DNA from: Epiperipatus broadwayi
Taxonomy: Eukaryota > Onychophora > Udeonychophora > Euonychophora > Peripatidae
Assembly: GCA_028023455.1 (NCBI GenBank)
Contig: JAQFVV010000020.1
Coordinates: 6,121,092-6,185,091 of the forward strand
DNA: 64,000 bases
Reading direction: 5' to 3'
The position numbers and the translations under genes are program-made. Of the stretch, positions 24,813 through 36,019 are shown in pieces; the first letter of the stretch is position 1; the number at the start of each line of letters is the position of its first letter. The notes beneath the pieces are model-generated. The model saw only the letters and a list, made by a program, of their open reading frames with translations. It did not search any database and was not told the DNA's origin.

Positions 24813-25204
24813 TTTACACATATAATGATTGTATTTAATAAAAATATATATATTAATCTTTAATTAAATTTAAAGTTTATATCTGTGTTAAAAATGATAG
24901 GATAATCTCTAGACTAATAATTGAATCGCAACTATTATTCAAGTATTTATCTAAATTGAATGCTTTCAATCATGTGACTACAATAAATTTGATCATTTAG
25001 ATTAAATTGTAATAATGTCACATACACACACACAAACTATTCCATTAAAAATTTTGAGCTATTTGAAATTTTTTTGGCTTCATTCATGAGTTGCAATGCA
25101 TGTTGTGTTATAATGTTGTCTTTAGGTATCATTTTACATCAACAACACAAAACAGACTGATTCTAAAGTAGTTAAATTTAATTATTACTTTATTTCCAAT
25201 ATTA
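24813..25204. other. AT-rich DNA, nothing recognised
   Basis: No feature seen up to the target duplication of the Ty3/gypsy element. Confidence 0.4.
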
Positions 25205-25209
25205 TCTAC

Positions 25210-25684
25210 TGATATGTCTTGAAGTTCACCGTGGAGAGTGGTCCAGAAGTTACACTATGGGTCGGATCAGGAGTATGAACACTGCGGGGATTATCCGGCC
25301 TTAATCGAGGCTCCCTATGTATCTTAGTGCTGCACTGTGCTATGATATCAAATCTCCCAAAGTTGTTGCCTTCTCCGTTGGCTCTTATATGCCTTCCAGA
25401 TTATATTCTCCGATGAGTGAATTATTCCTTCTTCCTGGCCGTGGAACTTAAGTGTGACTGGCAATTTCTGGGAAGGGTTTTTTTTCTCTATATAACTATT
25501 GTTCTCTAAAGTATTTTTTTACCAATGAAATCTCTACATTCTGAGAGCAAAAGCTTATCTCCAATCAGAAAGGTCCACTTATAAATGCAAGTAAATTCTT
25601 ATTAGATAAAAGTTATCAATTGCCCCAGGGATTTCTTGAATCTTTTAACCCGTATAATTCTAATCCAATTATATATATATAGCA
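25210..25684 (-). repeat. 3' LTR of the Ty3/gypsy element
   Basis: 475 bp, + strand TGATATGTC...ATATAGCA. It is about 97% identical by eye to the other LTR (roughly 15 visible substitutions, mainly transitions). Confidence 0.9.
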
Positions 25685-25701
25685 CTCCTCCCCTTTACTT
25701 T
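25685..25701 (-). other. Polypurine tract
   Basis: Minus strand AAAGTAAAGGGGAGGAG directly abuts the 3' LTR. It is a purine-only stretch apart from one T, as used to prime plus-strand DNA synthesis. Confidence 0.8.
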
Positions 25702-25747
25702 AGAGGACCATGGTTCCCCCCCCTTTTTTTTCTTTCTTTTTTTTTAT

Positions 25748-28735
25748 TTAACACAAGTAATCTTTAAGGTAGACAGGAGCCTTCCACACTCTTTGAGGTT
25801 TATCTTTCCCTGGTTTAAGATTATGTGTGGTTACTTCTTCAGCCATTTGGTCAGTTCCCTTTTCTTCTATAATTTCATAATTTAGTCCTGTGTAGGGGGG
25901 TGACTTGTTTGTTACTTGCTTCTTAATGTGGTTTGTGTGGCAATGGAATTGTGTGCCCGTTTCTGATTCTATGAGTACAATTTTGTTTGAAAGTATTTTC
26001 AAGATCACACCTGGTGTCCACTTTTTTTTTAGGGAATCTCTAACCCAAATGCTTTGACCCACCATAAATTCATTGCATTCCTCTGTCATAGTTTCAATGG
26101 ATTCATGTTGTGGGTGTAGTAGTGATAGTTTGGTTCTTAGTTTCCGGCCTAGTAACCTTTCAACTGGTGAAATCCCAGTTGATGCTATGGGTGTGGAATG
26201 TTGGTAAAGCATTGCTAACTGAAGAACTTCATGGGTTTGTTGAGATTCTGATTTGTTAAGGGCTTGCTTTAACTGGTGTACAGCTTTTCAGCCAGTCCAT
26301 TTGACTCTGGGTGGTAGGGAGGAGTGTAAATGTGTTTGATACCCCATTCCCTTGTAAAATCTTTAAATTGGTCTGAGGTAAAACCAGAACTATTATCTGA
26401 TACCAGGCTTTCTAGTATTCCATGGAAAGCAAAAATTTCTTTAAGAGTTGATATTGTTTCATTAGACCCTGTACTCCTAACTAGTCTATATTCTACCCAG
26501 TTAGAATATGCATCTATTATAACCAAGAATAGGTTTCCTCTGAAAGGCCCTGCATGGTCCATGTGGACCCACTCCCATGGTTTAGTTGCAGTTGGCCATG
26601 ATGTATACATTCACGGTTTCTGATTTGCAGTTGACTGGCAGTTTGTACATGCCTTTACAGTGTTTTCGATGTCTTTATCTATACCTGGCCACCATACATA
26701 GGAATGTGCCAAAGCTTTGGCTCTTACAATTCCAGGATGTCCATCATGGATCAAACTTAGGACTGCTGGGCGACCTTGAACTGGTATGATTACTCGATCA
26801 CCTATCAGTATGCATTCTTTATTTATTGACAGTTGGTCTCGTGCTTTCCAGAATGCCACTGGGAGATTGTTGGGTCATTTAATTGGCCAGCCATTACATA
26901 TCCAATTCCATAATAGTCTATACCCATCGTCTAATTTAGTCCATTTTGCTACTAACTCGCTATTCAACACATTTGATTCCCATGTATCTATGTAGTTTAT
27001 AGAGACTTGTCCTATTGTTTTTCCATTATTATCTGGTATTCGGGACAGCCTCTCCTGTATTCAAGGGAATAATCATATGCAGATAATATTTCAATCCAAT
27101 GCAGCATGCGTGGGCTTAAGTGATTGGGTAATTGTTTTGACCTCAAAAATATTCCCAGTAATGGTTTGTGGTCAGTGATTGCTGTAAAATGCCTTTTATA
27201 TAGATATTGGTGGAACTTTTTTATCCCAAAAATGATTGCCAAGGCTTCTTTGTCTAGTTGACTATAGTTCCGTTCAGACCTTGATAATGTTCTTGGAGCA
27301 TAAGCTATGGGTCATTCACCTTCATCTGTGGGGTGGCATATTACTGCTCCTACTCCATATTCTGATGCATCAGTGGTTAATATTACCTGTTCATTGTTAT
27401 TGTATTTTATGAGTAGGTCATCTGATGTTAGCAAGCTTTTTGTCTTCTTGAATGCATCTTCATGTATTCTATCCCAGCTCCACTTCTGGATTTTCTCTAA
27501 TAACTCGTATAACTTACTGGCAATGTGGGCTTTTCCTTTAAGAAAACATTCAAAATATCCAATAAGGCCCAGGAAAGATTGTAATTCCTTGACATTCCGA
27601 GGTGTTTTTGCATTTTTAATAGCCCGTATCTTTTCAGGCATTGGTTTTTTACCATTATTGGATATTATATGTCCTAGAAATTTAATTTCTGTAGTATTCC
27701 AGATACATTTTTCTTCATTTAGTCTGACTCCTGATTTTGCTAGCTTTTCACAAACTTCATGAACCTTGTTCTGGAGTTCTGTCTCTGAATTTGCCATTAT
27801 TAATATATCATCGAAGTAAGGTATCACACCATTTATTCCTCAGAGTAGTTGGTCTATGTTTTATTGGAAAATATTTGGTGCGGTGGTAATTCCAAAAGGC
27901 AAACGGTTGTATTTAAATAGACCAAAAGGTGTAGTCAGTGTTAAGATCTCTGCTGACTTTCCTGTTACTGGTATTTGGTGAAATGCAGCATTAAGGTCTA
28001 ATTTTGCATAGTGAGTTGCTCCCTCGAGAGTGGCTAATACTTTACGCACATTTGGCACTGGATAATTGCTTTTATTTAAAGCTGGGTTAACTGTTATCCG
28101 GTAATCCCCACAAATACATATACTGCCATCTGGCTTAGTAATGATTACTATGGGTGTCGCCCACTCTGAGTTTTCCATAGGTGTTAATACCCCTTTATTT
28201 GTTAACTCTTCCAGTGCATTGGCTAGTTTTTCTCGTTGCGCGTATGGCACTCTCCATGGTTTACACAACACAGGCTTTGCATTCTCCCTAAGCTGTATTT
28301 CAACTGATTTTGTTCTAATTTCCCCTAGTTCTTTTTTAAACAAAGATGGGAATGTATTGCGTATTTCCTTTTCAATCATAATTTTTGTTGTGATAGTTAT
28401 TTTGATGCCCATAGGTTTAAACCAATTTCTTCCAATTATGGGGTCTGTTTTTCCGTGAATGATATATAACGGGAGATCGATGATTTTTCTATTTGTTTGT
28501 ACCGGAACAATAACTTTCACGACTATTTCAATGTGTTTCCCGTTTACGTCTTTTGCTATCAGATTTGTTTTTTCTAGATTACTGGTTCGATTGCGAAATT
28601 GCAATATTGTTTTCCAATCTCTATAAGCCATTAAAGATATTCTGGAACTGCTGTCAATTTCCATGGCAAATGGTCGGTCAAATATTTTTACTGACAACAT
28701 TATTGGATCGTTATTAATGGTTTCTGTATTTTTAA
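25748..28735 (-). pseudogene. pol: pol (PR-RT-RNase H-IN) pseudogene of the Ty3/gypsy element
   Basis: Order on the minus strand. Protease near 28640-28670 reads EIDSSSRIS, where the family has D-S/T-G, so the catalytic glycine is replaced. RT (about 27790-28330) has LDLNAAFHQIP, PFGLFKYNRLPFG and the catalytic YFDD at 27807-27818. RNase H (about 27015-27430) has TTDASEYGVGAV and LDKEALAIIFGIKKFHQYL. Integrase has an HH-CC zinc site (HDGHPGI…CTNCQ, about 26620-26860), the D, D and E catalytic acids in MDHAGPF, VSDNSSGF and GLAEK (about 26290-26560), and a C-terminal segment with SPVERLLGRKLRT ending at the stop at 25748. Breaks: TAA at 27861, TGA at 27840, TGA at 27312, TGA at 26611, a frame change near 27020-27045, one between 26860 and 27010, and one near 26270-26285. 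Confidence 0.9.
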
Positions 28736-29534
28736 TTTCCACTTGCTTATTGTTTTTACATGCTTCTGCTAAGTGTCCTATTTTCCCACAATTTCTACAT
28801 TTACTCTTTTTCCATTTACACATTTTTGCTAAATGTCCGGATTTTCCGCATCTGTAACACTTCATTTCGTCATTTTCATTTCTTTCCGCGAAGTTTATTT
28901 GTTTACACATTTTAGCTAAATGTTCAGATTTTCTGCACCTGAAACACTTCATTTCGTCATTTCTGTTTAGTTCCACGAGGTTTATTTGACGCCATTCTGC
29001 TGCCGTTGTGATCTGGAATTGTTTTGATTGCTCCATAGCTGCTTCGTATGCGAGGCCCGTTTTGATCACTGTTTTGTATGTAAGGTCATCGATTGTTAAT
29101 AACTGCTCTCGGAGCCTCCTGTCAGACATGCCCCATAAGAATTTCTGCAATAGTGCTTCTTCCAAATAATTCCCAAAAACACAATCTTTTGCTAACTCCT
29201 GTAAGTGCAATATCGAATTTGCGAGTGTTTTTGCCTCTATTTTGCCTACGATTCTGGAAATGGAGGCGTGCTACATGTTTGGTTGGTTTGGGATCAAAAT
29301 ATTTTTGAAGTATGTCCTGTAGTTCTGAATATTTCAGTTCTTCTGGTTTTTTCGGGTTACATAAATGATTTGCTGTTTTAATTACATCTGGACCCACAAA
29401 ATACAGTAGTGGCAATTTTTCTCTCATCCTTTACAATATTATTTATTAAAAGATATTTATCTATGCGGCTTGCATATAGAGGCCATTCTGATTGTCTATG
29501 CACATCGAATTCTCCAACGTTTACCTGCGCCATG
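28736..29534 (-). pseudogene. gag: gag pseudogene with three zinc knuckles
   Basis: The frame opens at ATG 29532-29534 (MAQVNVGEFDVHRQSEW), an N-terminus typical of mag-type Gag. The middle shows the capsid-like block with YFDPKPTKHVARLHFQNR. Frame changes occur near 29405 and near 29200. Three CCHC knuckles follow: CFRCRKSEHLAKMC, CYRCGKSGHLAKMC and CRNCGKIGHLAEAC. The first two sit in a recent tandem duplication of about 34 codons. After the knuckles the frame continues without a stop into protease, so Gag and Pol share one frame. Confidence 0.88.
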
Positions 29535-29591
29535 TTTAATTTGAATGGCGTCACTTATGAATTTGTGAATTTCGGATTACTAGTTTCCCGG

Positions 29592-29608
29592 TTTGTCGAC
29601 TGCGCCAA
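29592..29608 (-). other. Primer binding site
   Basis: Immediately inside the 5' LTR the minus strand reads TGGCGCAGTCGACAAAC after one T. It begins with TGG as required to pair with a tRNA CCA end. The sequence is compatible with a tRNA-Ser acceptor (…CGACTGCG-CCA), the primer reported for mag-type elements. The tRNA identity is my inference. Confidence 0.7.
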
Positions 29609-30086
29609 TGATATGTCTTGAAGTTTGCCATGGAGGGTGGTCCAGAAGTTACACTATGGGTCGGATCAGGAGTATGAACACTGCGGGGATTATCCAGCCT
29701 TAATCGAGGTTCCCTATGTATCTTAGTGCTGCACTGCGCTATGATATCAAATCTCCCGAAGTTGTTGCCTTCTCCGTTGGTTCTTATATGCCTTCCAGAT
29801 TATATTCTCCGATGAGTGAATTATTCCTTCTTCCTGGCCGTGGAACGTAAGTGTGACTGGCGATTTCTGGGAAGGGTTTTTTTCTCTCTATATGGCTATT
29901 GTTCTCTAAAGTATTTTTTTACCAATGAAATCTCTACACTCTGAGAGCAAAAGCTTATCTCCAATCAGAAAGGTCCACTTATAAATGTAAGTAAATTCTT
30001 ATTAGATAAAAGTTATCAATTGCCCCAGGGATTTCTTGAATCTTTTAACCCGTATAATTCTAATCCAATTATATATATATATAGCA
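29609..30086 (-). repeat. 5' LTR of the Ty3/gypsy element
   Basis: 478 bp, TG...CA. The length difference from the other LTR lies in T-run and TA-run tracts. Contains the element promoter by position; no core promoter motif was assigned. Confidence 0.9.
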
Positions 30087-30091
30087 TCTAC

Positions 30092-30869
30092 TGTGATAGA
30101 TTATTTAAGTCATTGCAGTTATTTTAAATATTTTAAAACGTAATATACTTATAAGATTAAAAAATGTTAAGGTCTGTGACAGTAATCTGTACTTCAAATA
30201 GCAATAACACAACAATCTTAAAGATTAAATCCTATTTTGTATTAAACCCTTGAAAAATATCGCATCAAAAATATATAAAATCTTCTTTAAAACAATTAGC
30301 AGATTAGCACCCCCCCCCCAGTAGTTTTACAAAATGCACTAACAACAAACTAAAGAAATTAAAAGGTTTTCACTAATAAATGTCATAAGATGAGGATCGA
30401 GTAAAAAACTCATTCAAACACCTTTTGAATGGCAATCAGTTTTAATAGCAATTTTAGAAATGAATTTAGAAAACCCTGAAAAATGAATATTTGACATATC
30501 ACGTGCTAATTTATTTTTAAATAATCTCAACTATTCTTTTCATTAATCTATTTTTCTAATATTTATTGTTTAACTGAATTCTATACAATATTTTACAAAA
30601 TAAAAACAGTGATATTAAATATTATTTATTAAATATAGATTAGTGTTTAAAAACAATTGTTTGTAAATGTGATCAGTTTGAAAATTATTGGTTAAAGTCA
30701 AATAAAATGTTCTACGTGTATATTATAAAAATAATAATTTAGAATTAAAAATGTGATTCAAGAATCAGATACAGGAAATTTTAGATAACCTTTATTCAAA
30801 TAGACAATAAGTTAATGATTTATCATATTTACTTTTTTCCAAATTGATTACAAAAATATCACAACCGTA
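30092..30869. other. AT-rich DNA, possible decayed hAT body
   Basis: No clear domain. Short protein-like snatches such as NLENPEK appear on the + strand, and the hAT dimerisation-domain remnant follows directly, so this may be the eroded middle of the same transposase. Confidence 0.3.
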
Positions 30870-31165
30870 CTGCACATAATTCCCAGAAGAAACTTATGGA
30901 AATTTAAAGCTGTTTATAGTAAAAAATGAAATAAACAATCATTCATAAATCAGATGAATTAAAAAACAAAGAAATTAATAAATTTCTTGAATGTATAATT
31001 TTTACAGATGTAAATTCTGTTTTCTCCAAAATAATATTACATTGTTACCACGACTACATCTTCTAACATTGCATCTGTAGAACGACCCTTTTCAATGCTG
31101 AAAAGAATTGAATATCACACCCAAAATGCTTTTGGACAAAAATGAATATTTATTAACGAATTTGC
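30870..31165 (+). pseudogene. hAT transposase C-terminal (dimerisation) domain remnant
   Basis: Across two frames the + strand reads TTTSSNIASVERPFSMLKRI, followed by EYHTQN. This matches the conserved LP.T.A..ERSFS.LKRIK.YLRN block of hAT transposases. Upstream residues are LKLFIVKNEINN and similar, with many stops. No terminal repeats were found. Confidence 0.55.
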
Positions 31166-31197
31166 TTAATAATTACAATAAACCATATAATAATTGA

Positions 31198-31446
31198 AAC
31201 ACACAGGCTTATTATATACCTGTGTCTATATATGTAATATATAGGGTATGTGAGCACAGACTTTCACACGACCCACCACTCTCCACACTATCTCATAACA
31301 CTGATACACCTGAACATATATATGTTGAAAAGATAAATAATCACCAATATACATATTTCATGCTAAACCAGCAATCATCAGTTGGTCCAGATTACCATCT
31401 CTACACATATATGCTATAAGTGCTCAGATATATATTAAGATAGCCA
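31198..31446 (-). mobile_element. Palindromic hammerhead-like repeat, family 2, copy 2
   Basis: Co-linear on the + strand with the reverse complement of the 20.34-20.67 kb copy: ACACAGG...CCTGTGTCTATATATGTAATA, CGACCCACCACTCTCC, ATCTCATAACACTGATACACCTGAAC, CACCAATAT, the inverse ribozyme core, and GCTCAGATATATATTAAGATAGC. It lacks the second 61-base arm present in copy 1. Confidence 0.65.
31342..31386 (-). ncRNA. Hammerhead ribozyme-like core, family 2
   Basis: The minus strand has ACCAA, CTGATGA, TGCT-GGTTT-AGCA, GAAA, then TATGTA, U-A and TTGGT. Relative to the 20.5 kb copy, stem III changes from TACATA to TATGTA while the rest of the core is identical. The AUAUGUAU segment is self-complementary with G-U pairs, which would allow stem III to form between two molecules. 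Confidence 0.5.
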
Positions 31447-32149
31447 AACCTCATACTTTAATGGAAAGGCTTCAGTCTACTCCACATTTTGTAAAACAAA
31501 AGAACACTAACTTAATAAATTAATGTATAATTAATTAATTACAAGAATTGGATTTCTTTCCCTTATTTAATCTCATAACTTACTAATCATAAATCATTTG
31601 ACAACTTGAAAGGCATTTATTAAAAAACCAAAGTACAGAAAATTAAACAATTATTATATTATTTTGAATATAGATTGAAATGGCAACTTGAATGAAAATT
31701 AACTATATGCTTAGTTGTTCAAAATGTCATGTATAAAAAAAGGCTAATTACTCAGGAATTTATAAGATGTTTGAGAGCCAAACCTGCATATGCAGAATGT
31801 ATCCTGGGATTCTGATCCCAAGTTGTCCAATCTATTACTGCATCAAATCATGTAGGGCAAGATATCATGTGACAAAACCACTCAAGTTACAGGATTAAAC
31901 TAAGATTTTTTTTTACTTTTCTCAGCTGAGAATAAATCTGTTATTCTGCTACTGTGTTAAACTGCATAGGGATAATGGCACCTAAAACAAATGATTGCAT
32001 TATTTAGCTATTACAAAAGAATCACATATGTAAAAATCAATCTATGAATGATTTTCCTCTTTGAATCATAAGTATTTTTATTTTTAAAGTCAATATTTGT
32101 AGTTATATTTGTCTATTTCCATCACTTAGTTAAATTTAATATATTAAAC
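31447..32149. other. AT-rich DNA, nothing recognised
   Basis: A slightly GC-richer stretch at about 31770-31880 (GAGAGCCAAACCTGCATATG, ATCCTGGGATTCTGATCCC) has no recognised identity. Confidence 0.4.
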
Positions 32150-32403
32150 CACTAAATATCACATGATCACCATTCTTTATGCTTAGACAAGCTATTTACA
32201 TAGAGGCAAAACTCTCCACATAGTAGTGCCACTAAGTTTAAGCCAGAGTAATCAATGGATGCAGGAAGGTTTGTGCATAAAATCCCTATCTATGCCTACG
32301 TATTCAATTTCTGCAGACTGGTTTCTAGCTTGTGGCTTTCATCAGTGAGGAACTGGTTTGCACTGAGTAGTGCTACTGTGTGGAGAGTTTTGCTTCTGTG
32401 TAA
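32150..32403 (-). mobile_element. Hammerhead-associated repeat, copy 5
   Basis: The + strand reads CCACTAAATATCACATGATCACC, AGGCAAAACTCTCCACATAG, AATCAATGGATGCAGGAAGG, ATTCAATTTCTGCAGACTGG, the inverse ribozyme, then GTAGTGCTACTGTGTGGAGAGTTTTGC. It is a palindromic copy with an internal deletion. No clear target duplication. Confidence 0.65.
32310..32352 (-). ncRNA. Hammerhead ribozyme-like core, variant with changed stems
   Basis: The minus strand has TTCCTCA, CTGATGA, A, AGC-CACAA-GCT, A, GAAA, CCAGTC, TGCAGA. Stem II changed from GGC/GCC to AGC/GCT, so pairing is kept by a change on both sides. Stem I is weaker than in the intact copies (TGCAGA instead of TGGGGA). Confidence 0.5.
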
Positions 32404-32892
32404 ATGTAATTTTTTTTAAAAAAGTCAAATTTATTTTTAAACAAACAAATATTAATAGTTACAATAGTGTATCTACAAAATGCTAAGAATGTCAGACAAA
32501 TTTAAATCTCTGAAATCTATATAAAAATAGTTTTTCTAAGCCACATAATTCAGTAAAGAATTCTATTTTCTGCAAAATCTAAACTTGAAATGTTATAAAA
32601 CAATATCTGCATCTATAAAATATAATGTGAATGTAAAATGACATATATCACAGACAAATCATTAAAAACATAAACAATGATTAGAGAAAAAAATATAGAT
32701 GTGTCTACAATAACAGAACATACATGTGTATGTACTAATAAATATATGTTCTATTGGACAAACAAGATATTAATAAAAAAGGGGGGAAAGGAAAGAAATA
32801 TAAGGCAACTGCTTAAATATCAATGACCAAACAATCACATAAGTCAGCATAAAAATCCAGTGTTTGGAAAACACTCATTGTCATTAACCATT
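32404..32892. other. AT-rich DNA, nothing recognised
   Basis: No feature seen. Confidence 0.4.
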
Positions 32893-33071
32893 CTTTGTAT
32901 CAAAAATTTCCATCACTGTGGTCAAGTTGCAATCTTTAATGTCTATATAAGTATATTAGACCATTAGTAAAGGTGGGATTTTGCCTTTATTGTTAAAAAA
33001 AGATTGCCTTGACAACAGTTCAAAATTGTTAATTGTTATTGATATTGATATTGTCTGAGTTCTGACTGGTT
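32893..33071 (+). repeat. Repeat X, copy 2
   Basis: Contains CTTTGTATCAAAAATTTCC, GTCAAGTTGCAATCTTTAATG, AGTATATTAGACCATTAGTAAAG, GATTGCCTTGACAACAG and GACTGGTTTT. It is repeated in direct orientation 350 bp downstream and found inverted at 1.37-1.79 kb. No coding frame. Confidence 0.65.
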
Positions 33072-33242
33072 TTGAATATTACTTGCAAACCCATTTAGCC
33101 TTGAGCATTATTACACTTATTTTTAAGTTATACTTTTGAGTGCAATTTAAAATTTATAATTGCAGTTTGTAATGTTATAATTGACTATTGATTAGTCTAC
33201 ATTCAGAATAGGTTATACTTACCTGTTTAAAGAGGTTTATTT

Positions 33243-33430
33243 AAACTTCTTTGTATCAATAATTTCTATTTCTGTGGTCAAGCTGCAATCTTTAATGTAT
33301 ATATAAGTATATTAGACCATTAATAAAGTTGGGATTCCATCTTTATTGTTAAAATGGGGTTGCCTTGACAACAGTTTGAAATTGTTGATTGTTATTTTTT
33401 AAGTGTTGACTGGTTTTTAATGATATATAT
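33243..33430 (+). repeat. Repeat X, copy 3
   Basis: Same order as copy 2, ending AAGTGTTGACTGGTTTTTAATGATATATATATA, which is the closest match to the sequence around the hAT insertion at 1.4 kb. It shows the uninterrupted (empty) state of that site. Confidence 0.65.
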
Positions 33431-33509
33431 ATACATACATACTAATTGTCGCATTTAGTAATCTAATGTGCACAAATCAGATCACCTATTTAATTTCTGT
33501 ACTAGCTGT

Positions 33510-33672
33510 CACTGGTTAGGCAAACATCGTCTGAAGAGAGGAAAGTGTTGTGTTACCTATTAACCTGTGTGTTATTACTAACTGCTGAATATATTCAGAA
33601 AAGTATTATAAAATTTGAATTTTTCTAAAAAATATTATTTAACAATGAAATAGAAATAGTCCAAAATATAAC
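33510..33672 (+). mobile_element. SINE 3' fragment
   Basis: Has TGTCACTGGTTAGGCAAACATC, CTGAAGAGAGG, ACCTATTAACCTGTGTG, TACTAACTGCTGAATATATTC and the TTTTTCTAAAAAATATT end shared with the SINE family at 10.8-11.6 kb. The promoter half is missing. Confidence 0.5.
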
Positions 33673-34542
33673 TACAAGTAAAATATACATCATTTTAAAT
33701 ACTCTATTTTATAAACTAAGAAGTTTTATAAATAATAAAAGCAAAAGCCTATAAAAAAGTAAAAGTTATATATAAAAAAATCTATTATTTTATATTTTTT
33801 CATATATGTATTTGATTTCTGCAATCCTTTTTTTTATTTATAATTTTTTAATAGAAGCTTGTCTGCTTTTTATTATTACTATTTATATTTACTTGTTTTT
33901 GACTTTTATATAACGGACTTTCTTTTGCTTCTGCTACATACAGAGCAAGATTGTTTGTATATATATATTTTTTTTATCAATAAATTTTTTTATTAACCAA
34001 GTAAAATATCTTCACTTTATATATTTGTAACTTTAGAAAAATGATACAAGATATGAACTCAATTCAGGTAGGGTCTTAATTGAAATAGAAACTATTCTAT
34101 CATTTATTGTATTTACTTATTTATATATCCTTTTAAAAAAGGTAAATGATATAAATAACATCATGAACTAAAAGTGCTGTTTGTTTAGCAAAGCAAGTGA
34201 ATTCTATAGATATATTTTTTTACATTTAAACTTATTTTATTGATTATTTATTTCTTAAATGTTAAAACTATTTTAAAATTTAATATGAAAAGATTTTTGC
34301 ATCAACTAATGTTTTTATTGATTTCATAAATAATATATAAATAATATTAAAAATATCTTAAATAAGACACAATGGCTGAAAATATTTTATGCATTTAATA
34401 ATGAATTTCTACCAGTGACGATTATAAGTCGTTGCTTGGTCATCATCAAACCATACTGCTTCCAAGACATGTTGCTAGTAATATTGTTGTTTGAAGTATT
34501 AAAATTTCCTTCCACTTCTTATTTGCATTGCTGAATTATATG
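33673..34542. other. AT-rich DNA, nothing recognised
   Basis: No feature seen. Confidence 0.4.
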
Positions 34543-34843
34543 TAATATAATATACCACATACTCCATAAATTACACTTCACAATGCACTTTTAACATATA
34601 ATTTATTTTATCTCCTCTTGCTTACAGTTTAAACTGTGAGCAGTCATCATCAGCTCACAATGCACTTTTAACATATGATTTATTTTATCTTCTCTTGATT
34701 ACAGTTTCAGCTGTCCAGCAGTCATCATCAGATCTGATGAAGACTGCTAGACAGTTGAAACTGTAAGCAAGAGGAGATAAAATAAATCATATGTTAAAAG
34801 TGCATTGTGAAGTGTAAATTGTGGAGTATATGGTATATTATAT
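34543..34843. repeat. Palindromic repeat with an internal direct duplication
   Basis: The outer arms (AATATACCACATACTCC / GGAGTATATGGTATATT) and the inner arms (CACTTTTAACATAT…TTATTTTATCTCCTCTTGCTTACAG and inverse) pair. The segment GCACTTTTAACATATRATTTATTTTATCT…CAGTCATCATCAG is present twice in the left half. The right half contains CTGATGAAGACTGCTAGACAGTTGAAAC, resembling a hammerhead core, but I could not find a matching stem I. Confidence 0.6.
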
Positions 34844-35999
34844 TTTTAATATTGTTGTTGTTATAGCTACTGTTGTTATTAGATGCTATCATGTTGGTAT
34901 TGAATTTTGGAAATCATATAATTATGCCATTTCATAGATTTGTTTTTTAAGCTTTTAATCATTATTCATTGTGTTATATATTAAAATTTATCCATCCCAT
35001 TGATAGTGGATATCCTCTTTTTTTCTTCACCAATAACTTCATTAAGCATTCCATACTTTTCTAATGAATTATATCCTTTCATGATATGGATAAAGTAGAA
35101 CAATTTTAATCTGATTGTTCATTTTAAATAACAGTTTGTGTTTGACCAGATCATACATTGATATATTTATTCATCATGCTTTCTTTGGTAATCTCAATTA
35201 TTATATGTAGATTATAACTCCTGTTATTTAAAATTTTAATATTTTTAGAAACAAATAATTAAAAAAACATGTTATATAAATTTGCAATATTTATCACCAA
35301 CAATATCACATCTTTTTTGACATAAAATTGATATCTCTAAAATATATAAAAGTGATCTAATGTCAGACTATGTCAACAAATTGACTTGAGTTCATAGCTT
35401 TAAGACTTTTTTTTAATTTTTAGATTATTAACTTAAATAGAATAAAGGAATACAATATGGTTGCTAGATACACAAGTGACAATAGACACAAACTGATATG
35501 AGTGATGAGATATGATGTTATGCACTGTGATTTCTTCTTATACAGAGTCAGGAATCTCTCAGCCATTATGCTCAGAGAAACCTGTTAGCCACTTTACCTT
35601 CCATTTCCATTCCCCACCCTAAGTTTTCCCATAATATGCTACATCCCATTTCCACAACATAATCTTTGCCAATTCCATAGCCTTCATGTCTAAATCCCTC
35701 TTATCTTTTCCCAAACCTAACATAAAAACTAATAACAACATTTTCTGTATAATCACTTAATGAGTTGGAGATATTGTAATGCTCTGCCATGGTATCTAGT
35801 GATTACTAAGCTGACAAAAGATGGATCTAAAGTATTTTATTAAGATACATTTTATTCTCAAAAAGCACAAAAAAGTATTTTAATGTCATAAATGATCAAA
35901 AATAATAGTTATCATTGCGGTCATTTTATTTTCAGTTATCAGTTCTTTAATGCCGTTATTTATTAATAGGTAAAAATATATTCCTTTCCAGACCAATAA
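34844..35999. other. AT-rich DNA with an unidentified GC-richer stretch
   Basis: 35530-35740 is pyrimidine-rich and less AT-rich than its surroundings (TCAGGAATCTCTCAGCCATTATG, CCATTTCCATTCCCCACCC). The minus strand has no long frame. It is probably part of an unrecognised repeat. Confidence 0.3.
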
Positions 36000-36019
36000 T
36001 AAATAATTCATTATATATA

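Larger units (their letters stand above)
25205..30091 (-). mobile_element. Ty3/gypsy LTR retrotransposon, mag-like, complete but decayed
   Basis: The element spans 25210-30086 (about 4.9 kb) between 5-bp target duplications TCTAC (25205-25209 and 30087-30091). It has TG...CA LTRs of 475 and 478 bp, a primer binding site, a polypurine tract, and the order gag, protease, RT, RNase H, integrase. There is no envelope-like gene. RT, RNase H and integrase sequences and the short size fit the mag/SURL-type lineage. Coding is broken by at least four frameshifts and four stop codons, so this copy is not autonomous. Confidence 0.92.

Noticed and set aside
26330-28458. Plus-strand open frames of 60-150 codons across the Ty3/gypsy element
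   Set aside because: They are antisense to gag-pol, whose domains are clear on the minus strand.
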